From the NCBI GenBank assembly GCA_903844815.1, contig CAIMVD010000205.1, positions 62,001 through 126,000 on the forward strand: 64,000 bases of DNA, given 5' to 3'. The position numbers were made by a program, and so were the translations under genes. Origin of the DNA: an uncultured Bacteroidota bacterium (GTDB lineage: Bacteria; Bacteroidota; Bacteroidia; Bacteroidales; VadinHA17). The first letter of the stretch is position 1. Every line of letters starts with the position of its first letter. This document shows, in pieces, positions 27,391 to 36,798 of this stretch. The notes beneath the pieces were generated by a model. That model had not been told where the DNA came from. It ran no database searches and worked only from the letters and a program-made list of their open reading frames with translations.

Positions 27391-28743
27391 ATGCTGAACG
27401 GATTCAATAGTTTTATTAAGGGAAATGGCCTCGCAAAGGAAGGCGATAAAATCTTGCTGGCCGTTAGCGGAGGCATCGATTCAATGGCGATGGCACACCT
27501 CTTTCTGATGGCAGGATATCAGACCGCAATTGCCCATTGCAACTTTTCACTCAGAGGTAAAGATTCAGACATGGATGAAGATCTTGTCAGGCAATTCGCT
27601 TCATGCCATAATATCCCTTTCTTCTCAACGAGGTTCGACACAAAAAAACATTCACGGGATAATGGCCTGTCGATACAGATGGCTGCCAGAGAACTAAGAT
27701 ATATCTGGTTCGAAAAGATTATGAATGAAAATAACTATGATCTCCTTTCAGTAGCACACAATCTTAATGATAATGTAGAAACCTTTATCATTAACCTTAT
27801 TCGCGGAACGGGTATTGCAGGCCTGGCAGGTATGAAACCATTATCGAACAGGATAATAAGACCACTCCTGTTTGCTACAAGGCGCAAAATTGAAATATTC
27901 TGCAGCGAAAATAATATCAGCTACAGAGAAGACTTATCGAATGAAGATACAAAGTATACCAGGAATAAAATCAGGCACAAAATTATCCCTGTCCTGAAGG
28001 AAATAAATCCATCCATTGAAACAACACTTAATGAAACAGCAGAAAGGATTGCAGGAATAAATGAAATTGTCAATAATTACATTTCTGAGATAAGGGAAAA
28101 AGTATCCGAAGATAAAGGTGAACTTACATCGTTCAGCATATCAAAACTTCTGCCTTTTATTCAGAACAGGACCATTCTTTTTGAACTTTTCAAACCATTC
28201 GGTATCACGGGTGTTATGCTCAGCGACCTTGTAAGTGTAATAGAAGGAAAGACAGGGAATCAGTTATTTACAAGCACCCACAGAATCGTTAAGAACAGGA
28301 AAGAGATAATATTATCACATGAAGGAAAATTGAATAATGACCTCTTTTTAATTGATGATCTTACTGATTTCCTTAAGGTTCCGGGCATCGAATCGGCCTG
28401 GTACGAAGAAGCATCAGTAACATATGAAATATCATCTGACAGGTTTTCAGCCTGCATCGACGCTGAAAAGATAAAATTTCCGCTGACTGTCAGAAAATGG
28501 AAGCCCGGTGACCGTTTCTATCCACTTGGGATGAAACATCAGAAGAAATTAAGCGACTATTTTATCGACTGCAAGTATTCTATACTGGAGAAGGAGAATA
28601 AACTCATACTCGAATCAGAAGGCAGAATCATATGGATAATCGGAGACCGGCTTGATAACAGGTTCAGAATAACCGCTCATACAAAAAAAGCCCTTATCCT
28701 TAAATCTGCAAAGAAAGCAATGAGAATAATTCCTCTTAAATAG
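27391..28743 (+). CDS. tilS: tRNA(Ile)-lysidine synthetase
   Basis: Modifies C34 of the CAU-anticodon tRNA-Ile to lysidine, so that it reads AUA; essential in most bacteria. The PP-loop SGGIDSM at 26-32 binds ATP; the family motif HCNFSLRGKDSDMDEDLV and NDNVETFIINLIRGTG follow. The C-terminal part contains the TilS-specific PRKWKPGDRF-like element (VRKWKPGDRFYPLGMKHQKKLSDYFID). Length 450 is normal for Bacteroidota. It is transcribed convergently with aroC; the 54-base gap holds only a weak imperfect hairpin. Confidence 0.94.
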   Translation: MLNGFNSFIKGNGLAKEGDKILLAVSGGIDSMAMAHLFLMAGYQTAIAHCNFSLRGKDSDMDEDLVRQFASCHNIPFFSTRFDTKKHSRDNGLSIQMAARELRYIWFEKIMNENNYDLLSVAHNLNDNVETFIINLIRGTGIAGLAGMKPLSNRIIRPLLFATRRKIEIFCSENNISYREDLSNEDTKYTRNKIRHKIIPVLKEINPSIETTLNETAERIAGINEIVNNYISEIREKVSEDKGELTSFSISKLLPFIQNRTILFELFKPFGITGVMLSDLVSVIEGKTGNQLFTSTHRIVKNRKEIILSHEGKLNNDLFLIDDLTDFLKVPGIESAWYEEASVTYEISSDRFSACIDAEKIKFPLTVRKWKPGDRFYPLGMKHQKKLSDYFIDCKYSILEKENKLILESEGRIIWIIGDRLDNRFRITAHTKKALILKSAKKAMRIIPLK

Positions 28744-28797
28744 CCATCAGCGGTTTAAGAGGCGAAAGGCTGCTGGCGTCAGATTACAATTGAATTT

Positions 28798-29790
28798 TTA
28801 CCCCCTTATACCATAAATTCCTCTGTCGATAAGCATTAGGTCAGCCATGGCTATTGCGGTTGCAGCTTCTACTATAACAGGCATACGCAGGGCAATGCAG
28901 GTATCATGCCTTCCTTTAACCTGTAACGATGTCATTTTCTTCTCGCTGAAATTGAAGGTCTCCTGAACTACGCCAGTTGATGAGGTAGGCTTAACCACTA
29001 CACGGAAAATAATTTCATTCCCGTTTGTAATACCACCGTTGATACCTCCGGCATTATTTGTAGAAGTTTTCCCATCAGCGCCAACGAACGGATCATTATG
29101 TACTGATCCTCTCATCGATGCGGCTGCAAAGCCCACTCCAAACTCGATACCCTTTATCGCAGGTATTGAAAAAATAATATGGCTCACAGCCGATTCGAAA
29201 GAATAGAAAAAAGGCTCTCCAATGGCACGGGGATTCCCTGTTATCCTGCATTCAATTATACCTCCGATTGAATCATTTGCGGCAAGAGCTTTGCTCACAG
29301 CATCCACAATATTTTCAGAACCACCTGCAGAAATAAGGGTGGCAGAAATTGCTGAAGAACCTGCGATTTTTTTTGCTATCACTCCTGCAGCAACCAGGCC
29401 CCATGTAATCCTCCCTGAAAAATGGCCGCTTCCTCTCATATCTGAATAACCTACATACTTGACGCCCGACACAAAATCGGCATGTCCGGGACGCGGAATT
29501 TTCACGAACTCATCATAATCTGATGACTTTTTGTCGCTATTGCGGGTAATAAGTGTTATCGGAGCACCTGTAGTGTAACCGTTGAAAACACCGCTCAGTA
29601 TCTCAGGCAAATCAGGCTCATGTCGTGGCGTAGTACCTGCATTGCCGCTCTTCCTTCGCTTCAGGTCAGCCAGGAAATCTTCCTGGCTTACCGGCAGACC
29701 CGAAGGGCAACCATCAACTACAACACCTATCGCCGTTCCATGTGATTCTCCAAAGAGAGAAACCCTGAAGATATTTCCGAAAGAATTCAT
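28798..29790 (-). CDS. aroC: Chorismate synthase
   Basis: Last step of the shikimate pathway, converting EPSP to chorismate with reduced FMN. The 330-residue protein opens with GNIFRVSLFGESHGTAIGVVVDG, and has RKSGNAGTTPRHEPD, the FMN/His region GHADFVSGVKYVGYSDMRGSGHFSGR, and the C-terminal NAGGINGGITNG and VKPTSS. It is somewhat shorter than the usual 350-360 residues but no motif is missing. Its start overlaps the aroB stop by four bases (ATGA), so the two are translationally coupled. Confidence 0.95.
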   Translation of the reverse strand: MNSFGNIFRVSLFGESHGTAIGVVVDGCPSGLPVSQEDFLADLKRRKSGNAGTTPRHEPDLPEILSGVFNGYTTGAPITLITRNSDKKSSDYDEFVKIPRPGHADFVSGVKYVGYSDMRGSGHFSGRITWGLVAAGVIAKKIAGSSAISATLISAGGSENIVDAVSKALAANDSIGGIIECRITGNPRAIGEPFFYSFESAVSHIIFSIPAIKGIEFGVGFAAASMRGSVHNDPFVGADGKTSTNNAGGINGGITNGNEIIFRVVVKPTSSTGVVQETFNFSEKKMTSLQVKGRHDTCIALRMPVIVEAATAIAMADLMLIDRGIYGIRG

Positions 29791-30833
29791 AAATATTTTT
29801 TATTTTTTCTGAACCTGTTATAAAAATCTGTTATTTCCTCAATCGATATTTTCAATACAGTTGCTTTTCCTATTCCTTCGGTAAAAATAAAATTGATGTC
29901 TCTTCCTGTTTTCTTTTTATCATGAAGGATAAGCTGTCTGATCCTGTCTCCGGAAATGTCATACTTCCTGAGAAGGCCGAACTTGTTAAGCATATTAATT
30001 ATGCCCTCATTTTCTTCGCTGGTTATGAGTCCCTTTTCAAATGAAAACAGAGTAGCGAGCTCCATTCCGGCTGCAACTGCAAATCCATGCTTTACAAGCT
30101 CCTGAAGCTCGATGGCATGACCGAATGTATGACCAAAATTAAGGATTCTGCGCAATCCGTTTTCAAATTCATCCTCCTGAACCACTGAAGCCTTAAAAGT
30201 TACCGACCTGGTTACCAAAAGTGTCAGCAGATCAAAGTCTCTTTTCATAATCTCTTTATAACTTCTGTCGATGATTTCGAAAAGTTCCTTGTCACCAATT
30301 ATAGCAGTTTTGATTAGTTCAGCAAGACCCGAAAGATATTCTTCATCAGGGAGGGTAAGCAACATGGCCGGATCGCAGATCACAAATTCAGGCTGCCTGA
30401 TTGTTCCGAGAGTATTCTTTGTGCTTCCTACATTTACACCGGTTTTGCCTCCAGTGCTCGCATCCACCTGCGAGAGAAGACTTGACGAAACATAGCCGCA
30501 TCTGATACCCCTCATATATATCGATGAAAGAAAACCGGCAATGTCACAAACCACTCCTCCCCCGATACCAAGAATAAAACCGGAACGGTCGATGCCCAGT
30601 TCAAGCAGCTTCCCTGCAAGATGTTCAATTCCGTCCATCTGCTTGCTCCCTTCACCGGGAGTAACTGTTAAAACAGGAAATGATGGAAAACGCGAACCGT
30701 AAAGCCTGTTAACATTTTCATCGGTAACTACCACTACTCCCGATTCGGGAAGCATACCGGCCACAGTTTCCATCGAGGCACCAACCAGTATTTCTGACCT
30801 GACCCCAGAAGTTTCAATTAAAATCTTTTCCAA
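29787..30833 (-). CDS. aroB: 3-dehydroquinate synthase
   Basis: Second step of the shikimate pathway, NAD- and Zn-dependent conversion of DAHP to 3-dehydroquinate. Seen: GGGVVCDIAGFLSSIYMRG (NAD-binding), VDASTGGKTGVN, the Zn ligands in LAELIKTAIIGD and NFGHTFGHAIE. Length 348 is normal. It is the first gene of an aroB-aroC pair with a four-base overlap. A -7-like box lies just upstream. aroQ is 12 kb away with pyruvate kinase. Confidence 0.95.
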   Translation of the reverse strand: MEKILIETSGVRSEILVGASMETVAGMLPESGVVVVTDENVNRLYGSRFPSFPVLTVTPGEGSKQMDGIEHLAGKLLELGIDRSGFILGIGGGVVCDIAGFLSSIYMRGIRCGYVSSSLLSQVDASTGGKTGVNVGSTKNTLGTIRQPEFVICDPAMLLTLPDEEYLSGLAELIKTAIIGDKELFEIIDRSYKEIMKRDFDLLTLLVTRSVTFKASVVQEDEFENGLRRILNFGHTFGHAIELQELVKHGFAVAAGMELATLFSFEKGLITSEENEGIINMLNKFGLLRKYDISGDRIRQLILHDKKKTGRDINFIFTEGIGKATVLKISIEEITDFYNRFRKNKKYL

Positions 30834-30850
30834 TTTCCGAATTATTGTTT

Positions 30851-30887
30851 CAAAAATAATAATAGTACAATTGATTTAACGCTCAAA
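30851..30887 (-). promoter_or_regulatory. Putative promoter of aroB-aroC
   Basis: Reverse-strand TATTTTTG (30858-30851) matches the -7 element, 18 bases ahead of the aroB ATG. A TTTG (30887-30884) lies upstream but with a 25-base spacer, longer than usual. Confidence 0.4.
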
Positions 30888-30900
30888 TGCACTACATGGT

Positions 30901-32781
30901 TCAATTTTCCTTCTCACTTATTTCAAGCCATCTCATCTCTTTCTCATCGAGCAATCTCATTAATTCTCCATGCCTTAGAGATTTGATGTACAATTTGTCT
31001 GCATCAAGATCTCCCTTGTACATCTCTGCTTCAATTGTCTGTTTCTCCGATTCAAGATTCTGTATTTCGGTGGTCAGGGATTCAAATTCGCGTTTTTCCT
31101 TGAAAGTAAGTCCCTGTTTCTTTTCCTTTTTTACGACAGGTTCAGCAGTTTCCCTTGATGTTGCTATTTTTAACTGTTTTGACTGGGCTTCCGCCAATTC
31201 AGCTTCCTCCTGTGCATCTCTGAGCAGGGTATAGTTTCCCGGGAAATCCTTAATAAACCCCTCTCCCTTAAATTCAAAGATATGGTCAACAACTTTATCC
31301 ATAAAGTACCTGTCGTGCGAAACAATAATAACACATCCCCTGAATCCTGCAAGATATTCTTCCAGAACATTCAGAGTGAGAATATCCAGATCATTTGTGG
31401 GTTCATCAAGAATCAGAAAATTAGGATTCTTCATCAACACGGTAAGAAGATAAAGACGTCTTTTTTCACCTCCTGACAGTTTACGTATCAGGGTGTATTG
31501 CTTCTCAGGGGGAAAAAGGAAATAATTCATGAATTGAGCCACAGACAGAATAGAACCGTCGCTTAAGGTCACCTGTTCGGCGATTTTCTTAACAGCATCG
31601 ATGACAGTCATCTCATCGTCAAATTCAATCCCCTGCTGTCGGTAGTACCCATAGACTATTGTTTCACCGCTATCCACAGTACCGGAATCGGCAGTGGCAA
31701 GTCCGGCAATAATATTGAGAAGAGTTGTTTTGCCAGTTCCGTTTGGGCCGACAAGGCCAACCTTTTCAAAGCGGTTGAAGCTATAGCTGAAATTTTTTAT
31801 TACAACTTTATCACCAAAAGCCTTAGTTATGTTCTTAATTTCAAGGATTTTCTTCCCCATCCTGGAAATATTAACATTTATATTAATATTTTTATCTTCA
31901 GGCCTTCTTGCAGCCTTTTCCTTAATCTCATAAAATGATTCGATTCTCGATTTTGCCTTATGCCTGCGTGCCTTTGGCATCCTTCGCATCCAGTCAAGCT
32001 CGGTTTTAAAGAGGTTTCTGGCCTTTTCTGTGCTCATACGTGCTGACGTTTCCCTGCTTTGCTTTTTGTCGATGTAATATTCGTAATTGCCTTCATACCT
32101 GTATAGTTCGTTACCTGAAAGCTCAAGGATCACATCGCATACCCTGTCAAGGAAATACCTGTCATGCGTTACCATCAGCATGGTTTTTTTCGACTTAATA
32201 AGGTATTCTTCGAGCCATTCTATCATATCGAGATCAAGATGGTTTGTAGGCTCGTCAAGAATAAGAAGGTTAGAATCCTCCACCAGAACCTTTGCCAGGG
32301 CAACTCTTTTCCGCTGCCCCCCCGAAAGGGTTCCAATCACAGCATTAAGGTCAGTAAGGTTTAGTTTGAAAAGTATCTGCCTTACCATTACCTCATAATC
32401 CCACGCCTTATGATCATCCATATGCTGAATGGCCGACTGAAGCTTTTCATTGTTTCCCGAAAGGAGACATTCCTCATATTCCCTTATAACTGAAACAACT
32501 TCGCTCCCTGTCGAAAACAGTTCGTCGATTATTTTATTTGAGTCATCAAGGACTGGCGACTGATGAAGGTAGGCTATATGAAGGCCGCGACGAATACTAA
32601 GCAATCCTGTATCTGGTTTTTCAAGACCCGCAAGGATATCAAGCATCGAAGATTTTCCGGCACCATTGACAGCAATCAATGCTACTTTATCATCTTTATT
32701 AATATTTAGACTGATATTATCAAAGAGGAGCTGGTCCCCTATTCTCCTGGAAATATTATCAGCCTGAAGGTAACTAATCAT
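30901..32781 (-). CDS. ABC-F family ATPase, Uup-like
   Basis: A soluble protein with two fused ABC ATPase cassettes and no membrane domain, as in ABC-F proteins that act on the ribosome or on DNA (Uup). Cassette 1: AVNGAGKSS, LSGGQRKRVALAK, LLILDEPTNHLDL. Cassette 2: [34 protein letters not shown]. The inter-cassette linker (about 235-310) is charged and helical, and a C-terminal coiled coil (about 550-625, FKEKREFESLTTEIQNLESE) is typical of Uup. The start at 32781 (MISYLQAD) is preferred to the ATG two codons upstream, because a -7 element at 32798-32805 would put transcription start only a few bases before the latter. Probably monocistronic. Confidence 0.88.
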   Translation of the reverse strand: MISYLQADNISRRIGDQLLFDNISLNINKDDKVALIAVNGAGKSSMLDILAGLEKPDTGLLSIRRGLHIAYLHQSPVLDDSNKIIDELFSTGSEVVSVIREYEECLLSGNNEKLQSAIQHMDDHKAWDYEVMVRQILFKLNLTDLNAVIGTLSGGQRKRVALAKVLVEDSNLLILDEPTNHLDLDMIEWLEEYLIKSKKTMLMVTHDRYFLDRVCDVILELSGNELYRYEGNYEYYIDKKQSRETSARMSTEKARNLFKTELDWMRRMPKARRHKAKSRIESFYEIKEKAARRPEDKNININVNISRMGKKILEIKNITKAFGDKVVIKNFSYSFNRFEKVGLVGPNGTGKTTLLNIIAGLATADSGTVDSGETIVYGYYRQQGIEFDDEMTVIDAVKKIAEQVTLSDGSILSVAQFMNYFLFPPEKQYTLIRKLSGGEKRRLYLLTVLMKNPNFLILDEPTNDLDILTLNVLEEYLAGFRGCVIIVSHDRYFMDKVVDHIFEFKGEGFIKDFPGNYTLLRDAQEEAELAEAQSKQLKIATSRETAEPVVKKEKKQGLTFKEKREFESLTTEIQNLESEKQTIEAEMYKGDLDADKLYIKSLRHGELMRLLDEKEMRWLEISEKEN

Positions 32782-32797
32782 AAACATCTTTATTGTG

Positions 32798-32805
32798 CAA
32801 ATATA
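32798..32805 (-). promoter_or_regulatory. Putative -7 element for the ABC-F gene
   Basis: Reverse-strand TATATTTG (32805-32798) matches TAnnTTTG, 16 bases before the ATG at 32781. Predicted transcript start near 32791 gives a very short leader. Confidence 0.45.
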
Positions 32806-32845
32806 AAAAGTGTTATCTTACCTTTTTTAAAATAATGGAATCTGC

Positions 32846-33514
32846 ATGACAATTCAGGAAAGATACCGGATAGCAATAGAATATTTTACCAGCAAGTATC
32901 CTTTTCCGGAAACTGAACTGGTGTACGTCAATCCTTTCGAACTGATTGTTGCGGTTATTCTGTCGGCCCAATGTACCGATAAGAGAGTCAATATCATAAC
33001 ACCTGCACTTCTGAAAAATTTTCCGCATGCAGAATCAATGGCTAAAGCCGAACCATCAGAAATTTATGAATTTATAAAATCATGTTCCTACCCTAATAAT
33101 AAGGCTAAACATTTATCGGGTATGTCGAGGATGCTGGTCAGCGAATTCGGAGGCATAGTACCGTCAGATCCTTCTCTTTTACAAAAACTGCCCGGAGTAG
33201 GACGCAAAACTGCAAATGTTGTTGCTTCAGTTCTGTTTAACAAACCGGTTATGGCAGTTGACACTCACGTATTTAGAGTATCGGCCAGAATCGGTCTGGT
33301 AATAAACGCTAAAACTCCACTTGCTGCCGAATTACAGCTTACCCGTCATCTCCCGGAAGAGACCATTCATAATGCCCATCACTGGCTTATTCTTCACGGA
33401 AGGTATATTTGCAAAGCCCGAAATCCAATTTGCAGCTCATGTGGATTGACGGAAATATGCAAATTCTGCCTTAGTAAGTCTAAACCAACTAAAAATAAAA
33501 TCAGCAAATCATAA
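32846..33514 (+). CDS. nth: Endonuclease III
   Basis: DNA glycosylase/AP lyase removing oxidised pyrimidines in base-excision repair. The helix-hairpin-helix LPGVGRKTAN carries the catalytic Lys121; the catalytic Asp139 is in AVDTHVFRVS. The C-terminal 4Fe-4S cluster ligands have the exact C-x6-C-x2-C-x5-C spacing (Cys189, 196, 199, 205). Length 222 is typical, with a short basic Lys/Ser tail. It is transcribed divergently from the ABC-F gene and followed by a hybrid kinase 68 bases downstream. Confidence 0.96.
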   Translation: MTIQERYRIAIEYFTSKYPFPETELVYVNPFELIVAVILSAQCTDKRVNIITPALLKNFPHAESMAKAEPSEIYEFIKSCSYPNNKAKHLSGMSRMLVSEFGGIVPSDPSLLQKLPGVGRKTANVVASVLFNKPVMAVDTHVFRVSARIGLVINAKTPLAAELQLTRHLPEETIHNAHHWLILHGRYICKARNPICSSCGLTEICKFCLSKSKPTKNKISKS

Positions 33515-33582
33515 AAAACAACTTTAATAACATGACATATTTTATAAATTGTTATTTTTAACACTTTAATAAATAGCCCGCA

Positions 33583-36500
33583 ATGATTTTTCCAAAAAGA
33601 CGCAATGAGCTCCTGAATAAAATAGATCAACTTGAAAAGGAACTTGATATTTATCGCGCCAACAACCAAACGATCAATGAGGCATCGGGTGGCAAATTGT
33701 TCAAAGCATTTCGTTCCGCCTCATATCTTATGGCTATAAGCAATTCAGAAACAGGATTTTATGTTGATGCAAATGACCAGTTCCTTAATGCTATGGGCTA
33801 TAGCAAGGAAGAGATAATAGGTCATAATGCTGATGATCTTCATCTTTTTGCTGATATCGAGGAAAGCAGCAAATATCTCAGGTTAATATCAAAGCTAAAA
33901 AAAGTAAAAGACTACCCTGTTACACTTAGAACAAAGGGCGGAGAACAGAAACAATATCTTTTTTCGGCTGAAACCATTCTTATTGATGAAGAATTATTCC
34001 TACTTACAATTTTTGACGGTACTGACGGAATAAAGGACAAGAGGATCGGCGAGAGTGTTGGAGGTGTTCTTGAAGAGATATTCAATACGGTAACATATTA
34101 TTTTGCACTGTTCAGAGTAAGCGAGGATAAGCGCTTCTACATAGTCGACATGAACAGTAAAGTTGAGGAAGTAGAGGACATCCGAAAAAGCGATGTCCTT
34201 GGAAAATGTATTGATGATACTACCCTTGCAAGCAGGACCAAACTGCTGGAGCTTTTACAATATGTCAGGATAACTGAAAATTTTCATAAACTTGCTGCCT
34301 CTCCAAAAGGCGATGATTCTGAAGGCTATTATATGGGCTTCCTGCTTACATCGGGGAATATTATTATCACCTGGGAGCCAGGAAATCAGCAGAAAAACCG
34401 GGATGATATTAACCGTCAGGGTGTTTTTTTCAGGAAGGTAGCAGAAACATTGCCTGAAATTATTTTTGAAGTTGATTATTCGGGCAGGTTTCTTTTCGTA
34501 AATCAGGAAATGTCTAATTTCTTTCAGTACTCCAGGGAAGAATTTATTCACAAATTAACTCTTGCAGACATTTACCCCGATGGGTTCAATGAAATATTAA
34601 AAGGATTTAAAAAACTGAAATTACCCAGACAAACATCTGATTATGAATTTCTGGCTAAGAAGAAAGATGGAACTTTGATATCATCGGAAACACATTCTTT
34701 TGCCAGCTTTCATGAAGATAAAATTATAGGCTACAGGGGTCTGGTAAAGGACATCACCAGGCAGAAAGAGTATGAGAACCAAATAATAAGGGAGAAAGCC
34801 TTCCTTGAAAACCTGATCGATTCAGCTCCGGAGGCTATTGCTATAACAGATGCACATGGCATGGTTACTACAATAAATAAAGAGTTCACTAAACTCTTTA
34901 AATTCACGTCTGAAGAAGCCATCAATAAATTTATCAGTGATCTTGTACTGCCTGATGAGATGAAGGACGTCGGGAGTTACAATGATTTTGAAATTAAGGA
35001 AGCTAAAAAAACTATCCGGAAAGACAAATACGGTAATAAAGTCCATGTGTCTGTTATCTCATCCAATATTAAAGTTAATGACACTATAATTGCGTCTGTT
35101 GGAATTTACAGGGATATTTCCGCTGAAAGGAAGAGCCAGCTTATGCAGGAAATTTTATATAATATCTCAACTGCGGCACTCAAACAATATGACTTTAAAG
35201 ATATTTGCATTATAATTGTTAATGAACTAAGTAAAATCTGGGATACAAGCAATCTTTATCTTGCCCTTTACAACAAGGAAACAGACACATTTTCAGTGCC
35301 TTTTTTCACTGGCAAAAAAGATTTTCTCAATGAAATCCCGGGCGGAAAGACAATTACCAGCTGGGTTCTGAGCAACAATAAACCCATGCTTCTCAGGGAA
35401 GGAGATCTTGAAGCTCTGGTTAATGAAGGCCATATCGATATGAACGGTTCACACTGCAAAGTATTTATGGGGGTTCCGTTAAAAGCAGAGAATGAGACAA
35501 TCGGGGTTATGTCGCTTCAGGACTATCAGGACGAGAATAAATTTAATCCTGAAGACCTTATTGCCCTCGATTTCATAGCTAACCAGATTGCCATAGCCCT
35601 GCACCTCAAGATCATGTTCGACGATCTGGTAACGGCCAGGGAAAAGGCTGAAGATGCAGCCCAGACTAAGCAGATTTTTATGTCGACTATGAGTCATGAG
35701 ATCAGAACACCTTTAAACGAAGTAATTGGTATTACTAATCTGTTACTTCAGGGCAATCCCAACAATGATCAGCTCGATTATCTTAAGACCCTTAAGTTCT
35801 CGGGGAACCACCTTCTCACTCTTGTAAATGATGTCCTCGATTATAATAAGATCGAATCAGGTAAAATTGTATTGGAACAAACCCAGTTCAACCTCAGTGA
35901 CTTCCTGGACGAAATTATACGTTCCTATTCATTCAGATCCAAGGCAAAGAATCTCGGTTTTTCTGTAAATATCTCAAAAGATCTGCCAACAGAAGTTGTT
36001 GGCGATCCTGTGAGGCTTAATCAGATTCTGTCGAACCTGCTGTCAAATGCCCTTAAGTTTACTCATGCCGGAAGCGTTGGAGTAACAGTAAATGAATTAA
36101 AAAGGTCCAAGGGGAAAGCACTCATTGAGTTTTCAGTCACCGATACCGGCATAGGTATTCCAAAAGAGAAACATACTTTCATCTTTGAAAGTTTCTCACA
36201 GGCTGCCGATGATACAACCAGACAATTCGGCGGCACAGGCCTGGGTCTCGCCATATGTAAGAAGCTTATTGAACTGCAGGGGGGTACTATCAGTCTCGAA
36301 AGTGAACCAGGCAAAGGATCTACTTTCAGGGTTTCTATTACACTTCAAATCCCTGAATCAAGCATTAAGTCTAAGTCGGATGAATTGCCGGAAAATTATT
36401 CAGGACTTGAAGGAAAGAGGATTCTGGTTGCCGAAGACAATAAAATTAACTTTTTTGTTGCAAACAAGTTCCTGACTGGCTGGGGCACCATTGTAACTCA

Positions 36501-36786
36501 TGCCGAAAATGGGCAGATTGCGCTCGATCTTCTTGAAAAAGAAGAATTTGACCTTGTATTGATGGACCTTCACATGCCTGTGCTCGATGGTATTGAAGCT
36601 ATAAAGATTATCAGAAAATCAGAAAACCCACAGATCAGTTCTATTCCAATAGTGGCACTTACTGCCGCCGTCATGTCTGAGAGCATCGACAAACTGGAAG
36701 AACTTAATATTAATGATTACGTTCTGAAGCCATTTAAACCACATGACCTGTTCGAAAGGCTTTACAAAAATATCAAACGGGAATAA
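33583..36786 (+). CDS. Hybrid sensor histidine kinase with PAS, GAF and receiver domains
   Basis: A 1067-residue cytoplasmic two-component sensor; no signal peptide or membrane helix is seen, so it senses internal or diffusible cues. Order: short coiled N-terminus, PAS (about 48-150), a PAS-like segment (165-280), PAS (285-400, ending in the PAC motif GYRGLVKDITRQKE), PAS (405-515), GAF (530-680), HisKA with phospho-His705 in TMSHEIRTPLNEV, HATPase (about 810-930, with N, G1 DTGIGIPKE and G2 GGTGLGLAI), and a C-terminal receiver with phospho-Asp995 in LVLMDLHMPVLDG and Lys in YVLKPF. All catalytic residues are present. No partner response regulator or HPt gene is adjacent, so the output may pass through a distant phosphotransfer protein. 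Confidence 0.93.
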   Translation: MIFPKRRNELLNKIDQLEKELDIYRANNQTINEASGGKLFKAFRSASYLMAISNSETGFYVDANDQFLNAMGYSKEEIIGHNADDLHLFADIEESSKYLRLISKLKKVKDYPVTLRTKGGEQKQYLFSAETILIDEELFLLTIFDGTDGIKDKRIGESVGGVLEEIFNTVTYYFALFRVSEDKRFYIVDMNSKVEEVEDIRKSDVLGKCIDDTTLASRTKLLELLQYVRITENFHKLAASPKGDDSEGYYMGFLLTSGNIIITWEPGNQQKNRDDINRQGVFFRKVAETLPEIIFEVDYSGRFLFVNQEMSNFFQYSREEFIHKLTLADIYPDGFNEILKGFKKLKLPRQTSDYEFLAKKKDGTLISSETHSFASFHEDKIIGYRGLVKDITRQKEYENQIIREKAFLENLIDSAPEAIAITDAHGMVTTINKEFTKLFKFTSEEAINKFISDLVLPDEMKDVGSYNDFEIKEAKKTIRKDKYGNKVHVSVISSNIKVNDTIIASVGIYRDISAERKSQLMQEILYNISTAALKQYDFKDICIIIVNELSKIWDTSNLYLALYNKETDTFSVPFFTGKKDFLNEIPGGKTITSWVLSNNKPMLLREGDLEALVNEGHIDMNGSHCKVFMGVPLKAENETIGVMSLQDYQDENKFNPEDLIALDFIANQIAIALHLKIMFDDLVTAREKAEDAAQTKQIFMSTMSHEIRTPLNEVIGITNLLLQGNPNNDQLDYLKTLKFSGNHLLTLVNDVLDYNKIESGKIVLEQTQFNLSDFLDEIIRSYSFRSKAKNLGFSVNISKDLPTEVVGDPVRLNQILSNLLSNALKFTHAGSVGVTVNELKRSKGKALIEFSVTDTGIGIPKEKHTFIFESFSQAADDTTRQFGGTGLGLAICKKLIELQGGTISLESEPGKGSTFRVSITLQIPESSIKSKSDELPENYSGLEGKRILVAEDNKINFFVANKFLTGWGTIVTHAENGQIALDLLEKEEFDLVLMDLHMPVLDGIEAIKIIRKSENPQISSIPIVALTAAVMSESIDKLEELNINDYVLKPFKPHDLFERLYKNIKRE

Positions 36787-36798
36787 CGCTGGCAGGTT

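Noticed and set aside
28744-28797. Hairpin between tilS and aroC as a terminator
   Set aside because: The CCATCAGC/GCTGCTGG stem has a mismatch, a long loop and no clear T tract directly after it.
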